NCBI RefSeq assembly: GCF_009727055.1
Contig: NC_052357.1
Span: 7,372,255 to 7,436,254, forward strand
DNA length: 64,000 bases
Reading direction: 5' to 3'
Origin: Benincasa hispida
Taxonomy: Eukaryota; Streptophyta; Magnoliopsida; Cucurbitales; Cucurbitaceae
In this document: positions 46,549 through 57,876 of the stretch, one piece after another
How positions within the stretch are numbered: the stretch's first letter is position 1
Layout: each line of letters starts with the position of its first letter
The notes under the pieces: model-generated
The model's database searches: none
Told to the model about the DNA's origin: nothing
The model's input: the letters and a program-made list of their open reading frames with translations, nothing else
Translations under genes and position numbers: made by a program

Positions 46549-48790
46549 CTAAACTGATGAGGGGTGTTTGTGTCTCGGTCTCTGGCATTTCGGCACGTCG
46601 CACGGTTGTAAGCGGTTCGGTACAATTTTGGCGGTTATGTTCATAATTTCCCACACCGACCACACTTCATTTGTCGGCGAAATTCTCCTCTGGATGATAT
46701 TCTTCATCTTCGTTGCCCAGCTTGTGGCACAAACCTCGAGAGGAAGGATAATATTTTCACGTATTCCAGAAGGTCCTTTTCCATTCAGATATGTGCCAAG
46801 TGGATTTATAGGCTCTTGCATACGCAGTCATTAGAGAATCCACTGATTAAAATCGACTGCAAAGACTGTGGATGGGTATATTTTCTTTTCTTGGCAACAA
46901 CAATTGCATGGGAACACAGGATACCAAATGAGCCGAATTCCTTACACGTGCTATCTTCGTGTGAAAAATTGAAAATACCGTCCAATCGATTATCTCGCAG
47001 TGTACCCGATAACAATCAATAGGCTCCACCCGATATCGTCTGCCCTTATCAGCTTCATTTGCCAATCGGGTTTCATAGTAGTCAGAGTGCAATGTCGTTC
47101 AAGATGCCCAGTAATTCCTTCATTCGTAAAACCACGATTAGAGCATTCCTCTAACATGTTCAATCAAGCATACTATGGGCATCGGTCGATACTCTTTAGT
47201 TAAGGAATTGAAACACTCTGCACTGTTGGATGTCATGTTATCATATCTTCATTCTATTTGGTAAACCCGTGCCCACCTTTGAAGATCGATGTCTTCTAAA
47301 TATTTCATGACAGCACCATCTCTAAAACTACGGAGTTCATCCCATTTTGTTTGGAACTCTGTCATGCGAAATGCTCTTACTGCATCTCTAAATATCCTAA
47401 CAACCGTGCTATCCTTAAAGTTTGTAACCAGATTATGTTCTATATGTCATGTGCACAATCCATGAAATACTATGGGAAAAAATGCACGAATAGCATTGCC
47501 GATAGATACCATCCGATCAGATACAGACACCAAATTATCGGGTTCTCCGATACTGCATTTCAAGTTTGACATAAACCATTTCCATGATCGATCGGTTTCA
47601 TTGTCTATTATTGCATATGCTAGTGGGTATAATTGATTGTTCCCGTCCATAGAAACCGCAACCAACATGGTGCCTTTGTATTTTCCTTTCAAGTGTGACC
47701 CATCAACAGTAATACAAGGCCGACAGCTTGCAAAACCTCTGATACAAGGCCCTAATGCCATAAACATATACTTGAAATGCACCTCATCCTCAAGTTCGAT
47801 CTCAAAGACTATACCCGAATTCTCTATTTTTTGCGCTTCTCCATAGGCATGTAGTATGGAGTATGAGTATTTTGGAGTACCTCTAGTGAGATCATACGCA
47901 GCTTCCCTTGCACGCCATGCTTTATCATAACTTATGTTCACGCCATCATCTCTCATCATATCCTCAACGATATGACAAGGTTTATAAATACATCCTATGC
48001 CTGTGAACTTATCTTTGATGAGTTGACCAACAACCGTAGCAGTTGCTTGTCTATGGTCGTGATTCAAAATTCCTATGGAACATGTGTGCGAACTGCAGTA
48101 CTTTGTGATCTTGAATATAGCAGACCCTTCCATTTTGATTGCACGAAGGCTCAACTTACATGTCTCCCCAATGCATTTGACAGTGAACAGAGATTATGTT
48201 GATTTTCTGATCTTAAATTCAAAATTTCTGTTGATGGATAGAATAGACAATATCATTTTCAAGTCTTTTTTGCTCAAAAATAGTTGACCAACTTCAACGT
48301 CCTCTGTCCCAGATGAAGAGGTGCCAGACATAATCAACTCTGTCCTATGACTTGAAGACATAGATGGTGGAATCACTGAAGCTGTTGTAGAACGACGCAC
48401 ATCTCCATGATCACGATCCATTTCATTCAATCCTGCTGGTTGCTTATTCACATCCACATCCACTGAAGGACCACAATCCATATAATCGAATGTTGATGGT
48501 ACAATATTGGTAGACAGTGAAATATCAGTTTGGTAGACAATGGAATATCATTCTCTTCCCGACGAAATTGATATGATTCATCGTATTGTCTGTCCAGCCG
48601 TATCATCATAACTAACATTTTCAAACCCCATTCCAACCCTTTCGTCCTGTTTAGACTTCAACGTTACAGCTATCTGAAGTCTACTAACCTCTTCTCGCAA
48701 AAGAAAGAAGTGAAGATCATCATCATCCGTTATGCATTGTGGAGGGGCTTCAAATTCAAGATTATATTTAACTTTCAGGATAAGATACTG
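46549..48790 (-). pseudogene. MURA-like MULE transposase
   Basis: Minus strand. The N-terminal MuDR DNA-binding region (VGQLFLSKKDLKMILSILSI, then a TAA at about 48200 and SLFTVKCIGETCKLSLRAIK) leads into an open 235-residue frame (48154-47447). The DDE domain shows Asp in ITVDGSHLKGKYKGTMLVAV, Asp in LVSVSDRMVSIGNA and, downstream in another frame, Glu in MTSNSAECFNSL (about 47217). The SWIM finger at about 46920 reads STCKEFGSFGILCSHA, with Ser in place of the first Cys. The C-terminal tail has QRPRHKHPS. The transposase cuts and joins the TIRs. One internal stop and a few frameshifts inactivate it, but all three catalytic acids remain. Confidence 0.88.
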
Positions 48791-49413
48791 ATTTTTTTAA
48801 CCCTGTAAATGCGAGATTTAAGTTCTTTAGGGGGCACAACGATTCCTTTCAACTGTCTCCCAATATATGAACTTTCATTCTCATCCTAAGCACCTCCAAA
48901 TCGAATAAATAGACACTTTTCTGTCATCTTACAAAACAAGAGAACATTTGTCATTAAGCTGTACAAGCAATTGAAGTGTACTCTCGCTCTTTCTCAAAAT
49001 CTCCTCTCTCAAAATCTCGCTCTCTCTTCTACTTTCATTTTTCTTACTCTCTCCCAATACAAAATTTCGTAATGCTATCCTTCCAAAAATAACACATCAA
49101 AAATAATTAAATAGACTCAAAATAATTCACCTTTATGAAAAAATTGGAGAAAACTTCGTCTTGGAAATCCCCGTTCGAAAAATCTCCGTTCAACAAAACA
49201 CCGTCGAAAACTAGAGAAGCAATAACTTTTGAATGAAGTTTAGAGTTTAAAGAAATCACTATTTTATTGTGTTTAGGTATTATTGATTTGATTTGAGGCT
49301 TCCGTCGTGACATTTTGTCAAATCAACAGTACATTGATGAGCAATCACATCAAACCAAAGAATTTCAAGCGAGAGCAAGAGCAAGAGCGTTTAATCAGAC
49401 AAGAGCGAGATTT
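48791..49413 (-). other. MULE subterminal region upstream of the transposase
   Basis: Contains CTCTCTCAAAATCTCGCTCTC-type runs complementary in character to the GAGAGCGAGATT repeats of the element's centre. The minus ORF 49107-49313 is unassigned. Probably promoter and leader of the transposase. Confidence 0.4.
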
Positions 49414-49530
49414 AATTTACGTAATTTGGTATGGCGATGATGTCAGTAGAGGATCAATTGACATTATTTTTTAAAAATGTATCATTTGACATTTTGGGCT
49501 GAATTTTTGGGTCATTTGTACAAATTTCCC
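49414..49530 (-). repeat. MULE right terminal inverted repeat
   Basis: Reads inward GGGAAATTTGTACAAATGAC and pairs with 41891-41995 over its whole length, with a 13-base insertion relative to the left copy. Confidence 0.9.
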
Positions 49531-50280
49531 AGGACTCTTGGACAGAAATCAGAGAGGCAATTCAAGCTTCTTTCTCCAAGAATTGCTCCATCAATCCATT
49601 CCTCGTGGAAAGGGCGTTGCTCCATGTTTATGATCCAGCTATTGCCAAGAAGCTTTGCAGCCACGTCGAGTGGACCTCATATGGTTCCTTAAGATTGAAA
49701 TTCTGGCCAACACCCATCTTACAGCTTATTGGTGAGCGATGTGGAGGATATCTTTCCACCGAAAACCAAGCCGACAAGGGTATAAATTTCATGTCTGCTC
49801 GCTTGAAGGTCAAGTCGAATCCGATGGGCTTCATTCCAGCACGGTAATTCTCCCTTTTGAGCTCGCCAGAATCCAATCTCAATCCCAGTCAGCAGTGCAT
49901 CTGACGGCGCCAGACCTGTCCCACATAGCCGCCGTCTTTCGCAACCGTCAGTTTCAGATGATCGCATTGATGATGATGCTGGAGTTACGGAAGCAATTAA
50001 TTCCGCCTTCGTTGAGAAAGGTAAATCACCAATTTTGATTCTCCAACCATCTTTATCAACTGTGACTTTTTGTGAGGGTCCACAAAACTCCAAATTGGGA
50101 AAACCCACTCGACTACTGAACAGGCCCAAGCCCAACTTATTCCCTTTGTGGGCTCTGATACTAAGGGCTATACTTCTAGCCCAGCACAAGAAAAATATGT
50201 TCTTTCTTCCAGCCCCCTTGATTTAGCCCTTTGGGATTTTTATATAAGAGAACTTCATAATAGACATATATTACGTTATT
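49531..50280 (+). pseudogene. LINE ORF1, second part
   Basis: Continues the frame broken by the MULE: DSWTEIREAIQASFSKNCSI, NPFLVERALLHVYDPAIAKK, then LRLKFWPTPILQLIGERCGG and FMSARLKVKSNPMGFIPARV, the DUF4283-like ORF1 core (the LIGERCGG segment is typical). A shift follows, then SQSQSAVHLTAPDLSHIAAV-like text, and from about 50100 QAQLIPFVGSDTKGYTSSPA and DLALWDFYIREL up to about 50240. The long minus-strand frame 49719-50189 is its shadow. Confidence 0.7.
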
Positions 50281-51475
50281 GTCTTAAACATTTTATTTTT
50301 TATCAAAAAAAAAAAAATTAGTATCTCTATTTTCACTAATGGTTATTTACAATTTAACCCTCGCCTACGTATACTCTCTCCTCCATGCATATTCTTTTTT
50401 TCCGTGCATATATTCTCTTCCCAATAATATATTTCATATATTCTCTCCTCCATAATTCATATCCATTTCTTCCTTTTCCCTCTCTTTTCTCCTTTCTCCT
50501 CATTCTTTTCTCCTTCCAGTGGTGTGAATTGCAGACGATAGACGACGGCGTGAGGTGAATTGATGGCTCGACACAAGATGACACGAACGACTTGGGATGA
50601 ATCGATAGCGCGGACAACGTGGGGCAAATGGACAATGCCTGATTGAGCAGATTTGGTCAACGACACGGTTGGACGAACAAATCCGGTCGACGACGACGAA
50701 GAGGGAGATTCGTGACGACCATGGCTGAAGAAGAAGATATGAAGATGAAGGGTTATGTATTATAAACCCCATACGAATATGGACTTTATTTTTTTCCTAT
50801 TATATATATATATATAGGAAATTTGATATATACTGTGGTGTATGTATTCATTTATTTGATATAAAGGAGTCTTTTTAGTGTAAATGAAATTTGTGAAGAT
50901 TTATATATTGTGGTATATTTGGTATATTGGTTTATATTGTGATTTATGTCAAGCATTGAGTCAAGCTCTAATTTATAAACTGTAGTATATTAGTTAGAAT
51001 ATTTTCAAATACCTAACAAAATATTCTAATGTATATTTAAAATAATCATGAATCCGTCAAAATGTTCCAAAATATATTTAAAATAACCATTAAATCATAA
51101 AAAAATCCAATAGATTGATATATGAAAACCAACGTAAATAGAAAAATAAAATTTCATCAAATGCATTTTTTCCAAATTGAAAAATAAAAAATTAAAATAA
51201 ATGTATTTTCTCTCTCCAATTGATAAATGAGAAAGATTATATTAAATGCATTTTCTCTATTTATAATAAATATATTTTTTCGCCATCATTAAAGTAGCTT
51301 AAAAAATAGGAAAAGTATATATATAAAACAAATATAAATAAATATAAAAAAATGGTAAAACTGTAAAAAAATAACACTAAAATACATTTTTTTTTAGAAA
51401 AATCAAATTTAAAGACATTTATGAAAATATATGGAGAAATATAATAAAAATCTCTAGCCATTTTTGGTGACAACC
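50281..51475. other. Unassigned AT-rich insertion in LINE ORF1
   Basis: Separates two parts of LINE ORF1, so it is probably another insertion. A GC-richer core (50520-50740, with GACGA and CGACGACGACG words) lies between AT-rich arms; a short TA run is at 50801. No terminal repeats, target duplication or protein domain could be made out. Confidence 0.4.
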
Positions 51476-51806
51476 TTAATGAATCCTCCAGCAGCCATTA
51501 ACCTTACTTCCACCGGTCCCATCTGACTTGGCCCAAAATATTTCTCCTGCTGAAGCAACCCATATCCTTTCTCCCCTTTCTATTGATGCTCTATCGACAG
51601 ACTTGCCAGATCTGAATAAAGCTTCATCTTCAGCCTCAATCCATCCTCTACTCAACCCTGGCGATTTGGCAGCTAAAAAAAAAAAGTCCTCCACTTCCAT
51701 GAAAAAACCCAAATTGCAAAAAAAGCTTCAAAATTTACATTCATCCATACACTATGATCAATCGGCCATGTTGGCAATTATGGAGGGACAACCCACTGAT
51801 AAATGA
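51476..51806 (+). pseudogene. LINE ORF1, C-terminal part
   Basis: Open frame with SPAEATHILSPLSIDALSTD and a lysine-rich segment KKKKSSTSMKKPKLQKK, ending PTDK and TGA at 51804-51806. It immediately precedes ORF2, whose ATG overlaps the stop (ATGA). Confidence 0.6.
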
Positions 51807-52350
51807 AATTTCTTTCCTGGAATGTTTGTGGTCTCTTCTTTTGGTGTAAAAGGGATCTGGTTAAAAAGTTGATACAACATAATCCTGGAATCGTTCTTCT
51901 TCAAGAAACAAAGTTGCCACAAGTTTATTATTTTCTTATTAAATCTGCTTGGAGCTCTTCTTTTACTGGTTAGACAGCGTTTATGGTATTGACTCTTCTA
52001 ACGGCATTCTTATCATGAGGACTGAACCTGATTTCACGGTTAATGAGGTTATTCATGATCATTTTACTATATTTGGTCATGTATCTTTGTTGATGGTTTT
52101 TCTTTTTTCTGACTTTCATCAGTTTATGGCCTCTCTGATGGTGTTCTTAGAGCTGATTATTAGCTAAAGCTTGATGACTTGGCTGGGTTGGGTGAAGAGC
52201 GATGAATTATTGCTTGACTTTAATGTGACTCGTTGGACTTGGGAGAAGCTGTTGAACAGGGTAGCCTGGTGAGCTTCGAGATCGAACGCATGGAGGTACA
52301 ACTAACAACTAACGTGCAATGAAATGGTTGTTTGATCTTAATGCAGCCAT
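51803..52350 (+). pseudogene. LINE ORF2, endonuclease domain start
   Basis: Begins MKFLSWNVCGL (the N of the APE-type active site) and has NPGIVLLQETKLPQ with the catalytic Glu. A frameshift near 51970 moves the reading to DSVYGIDSSNGILIM. The DFNVTRWTWEK motif is at about 52220 (the catalytic D-x-N of the endonuclease). The frame runs out near 52330 where a gypsy LTR is inserted; ORF2 resumes at 54724. Confidence 0.78.
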
Positions 52351-54723
52351 TTTTTTTTTCCAACTATGCGATGAAGTGTTGTTTCCTAGCTAATGAATTA
52401 CGTACAAGTTTGAGGGAGTGGATGGTGACGAGTGTGTGAATGATGACGCGGTGAATGAGGATGAATGTGTGATGACAAGTACGATCACTAGATGAAGCAT
52501 TGTTGAAAATGGGAACATATCAATAACTAAGAAGGGTTGAGAAAGGTCCACTAATATTTTCCTAAGCAATACATAAGTCATGCGTTCATCATGTATTCAT
52601 GCTATAAACTCGTAAAGTAATGAATTTAACTTCTTAGTGTTTTGAGCCATAATGTCCTATCCTATGAAGCATGGATATGTGAGGGAGGGATGGAATCCGT
52701 ATCAAATACGTATTTGATATGGGTTCATATATGGATTCGTCCAGATACAAAGATATGTGTTTTAACATATCTCTTTTGTTTTTTTCCCCCTTAAATTTTG
52801 GATATACGTATCGTGGAAAAAGATATGTCCACGAACAAGCTCTTATATTTTTAACTTTAAATAAAAGGAAAAAACGATCTCATTGTGGTAACTCATCCGA
52901 AATAGTGTCAACCACCATGGGATCTCACTGTGGGTACTCAGAGGCAATCAGTCTCACTGTGGGAACTCACTGGAAATAGCGTTAGACCACCGTTTCACGG
53001 CTGTCGGAGGAGCGAATGAATGGCAAGGTGGTATATGCATCGGCTAACGACTTCATTGGAGGTGGAGGACTTTGCCATGGAAGCTTTATCAAAGGAAGAG
53101 TGGGCAGTGAAAGTGAGAGGCGTGGTGGAAACTTCATTAGGGCGGTGAAAGTGAGGAAGAGTGGATGACAACTTCATTAGGATTCTTTAAAAATTACACA
53201 CTTCTACTATATTGGCCCTAATGGGCCAACCCAAAAGTTTCAATTTTATTTTTTATTTGTTTGTTTCTTTTTAAAATATTAAATTAGTTAATTTCAAACT
53301 TCCAACTTCTATTTTAGATTTAAAGTATGTTGAATTAAATTAACAATTAGAATAAAATGTTTTAAGTTTGGTATTTTTATGCTTTGGTGGATTACATTTA
53401 GTATATTTTTGTGTATAATTATATTCAATTTATATATATATATATATATATATAAATTAAAAAATATAAAAAATGTCGTATCCTTACACATATTCATATC
53501 TTGGTTTTTTAGAAATTGACAAATCACCATATCTGATTATATCCATATCGCGTATCCATATCCATGTTCGTGCTTCATAAGTCGTATCTCTAGGATGCAT
53601 GCGATTGCAACAGGTTAACTTTATCTTTAAAATCACTTCTATTCTTGTTTAATGTGTTCCACAATTACATAATCTCTCAAGCAGTTGATTAAATTTTTAC
53701 TTAAACCAATCTCTCGATTTGATCTTAGCAACTCATTATATATGCATTAAACAAGATGAACATCTATATATGCACAACTTAGAAAAAATGCTAGCTTATC
53801 TTCCTCAACCCATTAAGAGTTTAACCGTGCATGCTTAAAAAAGGAAATATGAATGGATAGAATATGGAAGACATTATATTCATATTAAGGCTGAAGAGTT
53901 TTTCAATCTCAACAACTTAATACAAAATGAAAATGCTAAGAAAATGTAATGAAAAGCAAGAAATAAAAGATGTGAAGCTGTATGTCACAATTTTTTGTTT
54001 CCTTTGGCTCTGATGGTTCTGCTTCAATGTGGTTGCACTGTAGTGGTGGTCTTTCTTTCTCCTTTTCCAAAGGAAAACTGGGCTCTTGCTCGGAATTTTC
54101 CAAAGAAAAGTTTGAAGGAGTGGTGTCAATAACGGTTTTCAGGTGAAGAATGGACAGAATTTCGACCAATTTCTTGGAAAAGTTCCTCTAATCTCCCTTT
54201 CATACTTAGAGAAATTTTTACGAACTATTTATAGGCATCAAGAAGAAGGTTCATTGTCTTTCTCTAATGATGCATCGAAACCTTATATTTAGTTCCAAGT
54301 CTTGTTACGCCGACTACCTGTGTCATTGATTCATTGGCTCTGCTGCAGATGTCTCAAATTAGCTACCAACTTGCATCTTGATGTGACATCCACCGCCTAC
54401 GCGTTTTTCGTTTTCTCTTTACATGTTTCATCTTATCATGTAGATTTTTGTGCTTGCAAAGCTGGGCACTGAGCTGATCTTTTCCTATGCACTCAAGGCT
54501 ATAGATTTTGTTCCCTTGGCCATTTTTTTTTCATTTTTCTTCAAATCTTGCGTTCAACAATGATAGATTTTATAATTTTCAAGATTAAAAGTTTTATAAA
54601 CACATGAACGTAGAGTAGGATTATTTTCTATGAGTTACATATCAACTTAACACATTTTCCTCTAAATTTTCCTAATTATTCTAAAGAATGAGATACAATA
54701 ACTTGTATTTTTATAAGTTATCA
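52351..54723 (-). repeat. Gypsy LTR (family B), minus strand, in LINE ORF2
   Basis: Right edge ACTTGTATTTTTATAAGTTATCA (split by text here; terminal 9 bases AAGTTATCA) marks the LTR start on the minus strand. The segment TCTCTAGGATGCATGCG at about 53588 parallels TCTCTAGGATACATACG at 60983 in the LTR at 60477-62047. It contains an hAT-like MITE (52662-53580). The flank GATGT follows the right edge; the left edge is between 52300 and 52400 (TTGATCT is a possible partner). LINE sequence continues beyond both sides, so it is probably a solo LTR. Confidence 0.7.
52662..53580. mobile_element. hAT-like MITE, 919 bp
   Basis: Termini CTATGAAGCA and TGCTTCATAA are inverted over ten bases with one mismatch, followed inside by GGATAT(G)-rich text on both arms. 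Flanking duplication GTCCTATC (52654-52661) and GTCGTATC (53581-53588), 7 of 8 matching. The host LTR reads continuously when the element is ignored (sister LTR: GCCTATCTCTAGG). Inside are three units of TCTCA(C/T)TGTGG and a (TA)n run at 53433-53456. Confidence 0.75.
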
Positions 54724-55430
54724 GATGTACCATGATAATTATGTCTCTTCCAATATGCGGGTCTTTAATTAGTGGATTATCGATTATCAATTATGTAATA
54801 TCCCTTTCAATAATGTCAGGTTTACTTGGTCTAGTTCGGGCATTATCTTTACTTGATAGATAATCTTACTGATGCATGCCTTGCCAAGCTTGGTTTTGTA
54901 ATTTTAAAACGGCTTAATAAAGTTACTTAAAAAAATTTCCTTTGTTTCTGAATTTTGGTAACATAGACTGGGCCCCACTCCATTCCATTTTAAGAATACT
55001 TGGCTTAAAATTCCATCTTTTCGTAATATGGTGCAAGATTGGTGGACTAGCAATCCTTGTGTTGGGAGACCTGGACATAGTCTCATGATGAAACTTAAGG
55101 AGCACAGTTTTTTTCTCCCCAACTAGCATCAAACCCAACGTTTAAAGACTTCATCTATCCCAACTCTTGTGTCTCAATTACATTATTTGGATAATCGGGC
55201 CCTCTTTCTTCTAAACAGATTTCCTCTCGTCATTTGATTTAAGAGCAAATTGAGTTTGAGACTACGAAGGGACATGTTTATTTGGCAACAATGATATAAA
55301 TTGAAATGGCTTGAAGAAGGGGATAAGAACACTCACTTTTTCCACAATATTGTTACTGCCTGGGCTATTTATAGATATAAAAAAGAGAAGCTTCCTTACC
55401 TTCTTCTAATGATTTTCTGAGACCTTTTTA
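54724..55430 (+). pseudogene. LINE ORF2, endonuclease-RT linker
   Basis: Frames give NMRVFN.WIIDYQL and FNNVRFTWSSSG (end of the endonuclease, about 54820), then GPTPFHFKNTWLKIPSFRNM and VQDWWTSNPCVGRPGHSLMM (about 54975-55080), and LKWLEEGDKNTHFFHNIVTA (about 55305), all typical of plant LINE ORF2 just before RT. Several stops and shifts. RT itself is not present; a gypsy LTR follows. Confidence 0.78.
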
Positions 55431-55827
55431 TTTAATTCCATGCTCTGTTGTGAATATTTCAAATCAGCTACCAACTTTTCATTTTGATTTGACATTCACC
55501 GCCTACGCGTTTTGTTGCTTTCTTTCATGTTGTCTGCTCAATGGCTGGTCCTCTGTGTGCAAGATTGGGCATCGATATGATAACTTCTATGCATTCATGG
55601 CTGCAACTTTTGTCTCCTTGGTTGATGTTTATTTCATTTCATTCAAATTTGCTTTCAAAGATGTTAGATTTTATAATTTCCTAGATTTATGAGTTTTGCA
55701 ATGCATGAACACAAGGTGTGGTTATTTGCATGAATTTCATATCAAGTTAATGCATTTTTCTCTAATTTTTTTCTTCTAATTATTCTAAATAAAAATATAT
55801 AATAACTTGTATTTTTATAAGTTATCA
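55431..55827 (-). repeat. Gypsy LTR (family B) fragment, minus strand
   Basis: Direct repeat of about 54290-54723: both contain GCTACCAACTT..CAT, CCGCCTACGCGTTTT, GATTTTATAATTT and end AAGTTATCA. Here the LTR is followed by CACTCCCAAATTTAG, the complement of its polypurine tract, so this is the upstream part of a 3' LTR whose element body lay to the right. Confidence 0.75.
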
Positions 55828-56509
55828 CACTCCCAAATTTAGAACAATGCTTGTCCTCAAACATGTATTTAAAGTCTTAGCGTAAATCTCAACTTAAATT
55901 GATGTATTAACTTGACCTCTCAACATGCTTCCTAGTTTTAAAATTTATTAGACTAGCAATTCACCTAAAAGCTTTATTCATTCTTTAACGAAAACATTTC
56001 CCTAATTTAGATGTTGCAAGTTTATTTCTCAAAATACCCTTACTCATTTTCAGACAATCTTATCTCTCTTTTCAGCGAAGTGCTAATGTTTAAAGGCTCA
56101 TTTTTACTACTTTTATTGTATGTATGTTATGTTTTATTTCTAGAATCTATGTGTTGATTTGGGTAACTCACTTTTATTTTGGCTTGCCCCTACAGGTTTT
56201 ATGCGGACATCCAACTACGAGTGAGTACTATTCACAACTCAACTTTTGTCTTAGATGGGTTTTCTTTAAGCCTAGACATTGGAGTTGTAATTTATTTGTT
56301 TTGATGCTTGCCCTGATTATGCTTACCAAATTTCATCTTGGTTTGGCCCCACGAGTGTCATGCGAGCCTTCAACTAGGAGCAGGTGCCAATCACAACTAA
56401 ACTCTTACTAGGTAGTATTTTTACGTGCTGACAGTAGAGTTTGTTATTGATTTTTTTCTTTAGAGAAAATATAAATAATAAGAAAATTTTCAAATTTTGA
56501 ACGCATTAG
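55828..56509 (-). other. Gypsy 3' untranslated region with paired repeat
   Basis: Begins with the polypurine complement and CAATGCTTGTCCTCAAACAT, as at 62048-62090. Contains two copies of an 80-bp unit (56168-56245 and 56331-56410; core TTTTGGCTTGCCCC..ATGCG..CATCCAACTA). No coding sequence on either strand. Confidence 0.65.
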
Positions 56510-57870
56510 CTCAAACCTCTCCGACCTCACAGACATCATTGACACGTGGTGCGTGCCTTCTATGAGGGTATGCCCCACCGAGTAGATCACCGCGTCAAAA
56601 TCAATGACATTAAGCTATCCTTTAGCGTCAAGGATGTGAATGCCTATTCAATTTGCCTAATGACCTTGAGGTTGAGGGAAACCAAATTATCGAGGAGCCA
56701 ACACCAGAAGAAATGAAAGATGCGCTAAAGATGTCGATTAAGCCAGGATCAAAGTGGAAAACCTCCCGTAAGGGAATCAAGACGCTAGCCCCAAGTTGTC
56801 TAACTCCTGAGGCAAATTTGTGGTTATATTTCATCAAGAAAAAGGTGATCCCTACAACACATGACACTCTATATCAAGAGACAGGGTGATGGCAATCTAC
56901 TGCATTATGGGATGCATCCCCATGGATGTTGGTCATATCATTGCTTCCCAAATTTGGGCTATATTATTCAAGCCCAGAGGTTAGATCTTCTTCCCTTACA
57001 ATGTGATGAGGTTGTACACCAATGCGGTCTTGATGAAAGATGAACCAGAGGTGCCTGTCAAAGAAATTATCACCGATAACACTCTCTGGTGATTGTTAAG
57101 GGACTCACTGCATCAACCTAAGACTGTTAAGCCTAAAACGATAAAAGAGGCAACTTTCTCAATCCGAGGTCACTTCCTTCCTTTAGCCTCCACAACCCAA
57201 ACAGAGGAGAATATTGGTGAAGAAGGATTTTGAGATCCAAGCATCGAGCACTACGAAAAAGTAGTTGAAAAAGATCAGCGCGACACACATTCTTCACCAA
57301 TAGAGGAAAACAAAGATATCATCCCACTACCTCTTTGGGCTGGTGATTGCATAAGATCTTCTCTCTGACTTGAAGTCTAAGAAGAAAAATCTCCTTCACC
57401 GTAGTGTAGGTGACAAACTCATTCTCTGTAGCAAGAAGATTTAGGAAAAAAAACTCCACCTTCGCCTCCAACAGAAGAAGGCATAAGAAAGACTTCAATC
57501 TCTGAGGAGTCGGTGCATCCAACTCTTCTGCCGCTTGCCCCTACTATTGATGACCTAAGCTTTCATGATCCCACTACTTTACAACAAGGTTGTTGGACAG
57601 GATTTGTGAGACAAGTAGACATCCACTGAGTGTCCACAATGAACCTCGACACATCAGTTCGGTGCTTGATGAGCTTATCGATCTTTACCCCAATGAGTAA
57701 TACAAATTCTTGCATGATGATGTCCGAGAACAAATATTGAGCATCTTAGATGAGCTGTTATGCTAACAAGCATCAATCATATGACAACAAGAAGCACCCA
57801 TGCAACAATAACATGAGTTGTGAGATTCTGTTCAACACCAGGCTCAACAAATTCAACACCAGCAGGTTGT
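56510..57870 (+). pseudogene. Plant-transposon-type ORF of a gypsy element
   Basis: Plus strand. VPSMRV-like start, then PHRVDHRVKINDIKLSFSVK, FNLPNDLEVEGNQIIEEPTP and an open frame with IKTLAPSCLTPEANLWLYFI, followed after a shift by MAIYCIMGCIPMDVGHIIAS and PFPYNVMRLYTNAV. This is the putative plant transposon protein domain (PF20167-like) found in large gypsy elements. A Glu/Pro-rich tail (EEATFSIRGHFLPLAS) and glutamine-rich end run to 57870. Numerous frameshifts. Its orientation is opposite to the 3' untranslated region on its left. Confidence 0.72.
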
Positions 57871-57876
57871 GACACG

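Larger units (their letters stand above)
41891..49530. mobile_element. ULP1-carrying Mutator-like element (KAONASHI/CUMULE type)
   Basis: 7.64-kb element bounded by terminal inverted repeats of about 105-117 bp. It carries a MURA-like transposase on the minus strand and a DUF1985/ULP1-like gene on the plus strand; the two converge on a repeat-rich centre. MULEs that captured a ULP1 protease are known from Arabidopsis, melon and rice. It sits inside LINE ORF1. The flanks ATAACTCCT and AGGACTCTT (9 bp, 6 of 9 matching) are the probable target duplication, and the interrupted LINE frame reads N-S-W / D-S-W at both sides. Both genes carry stops, so this copy is probably not autonomous now. Confidence 0.88.

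Noticed and set aside
49719..50189. 156-residue minus-strand ORF
   Set aside because: Shadow of LINE ORF1, whose plus-strand frame matches the DUF4283-type core.
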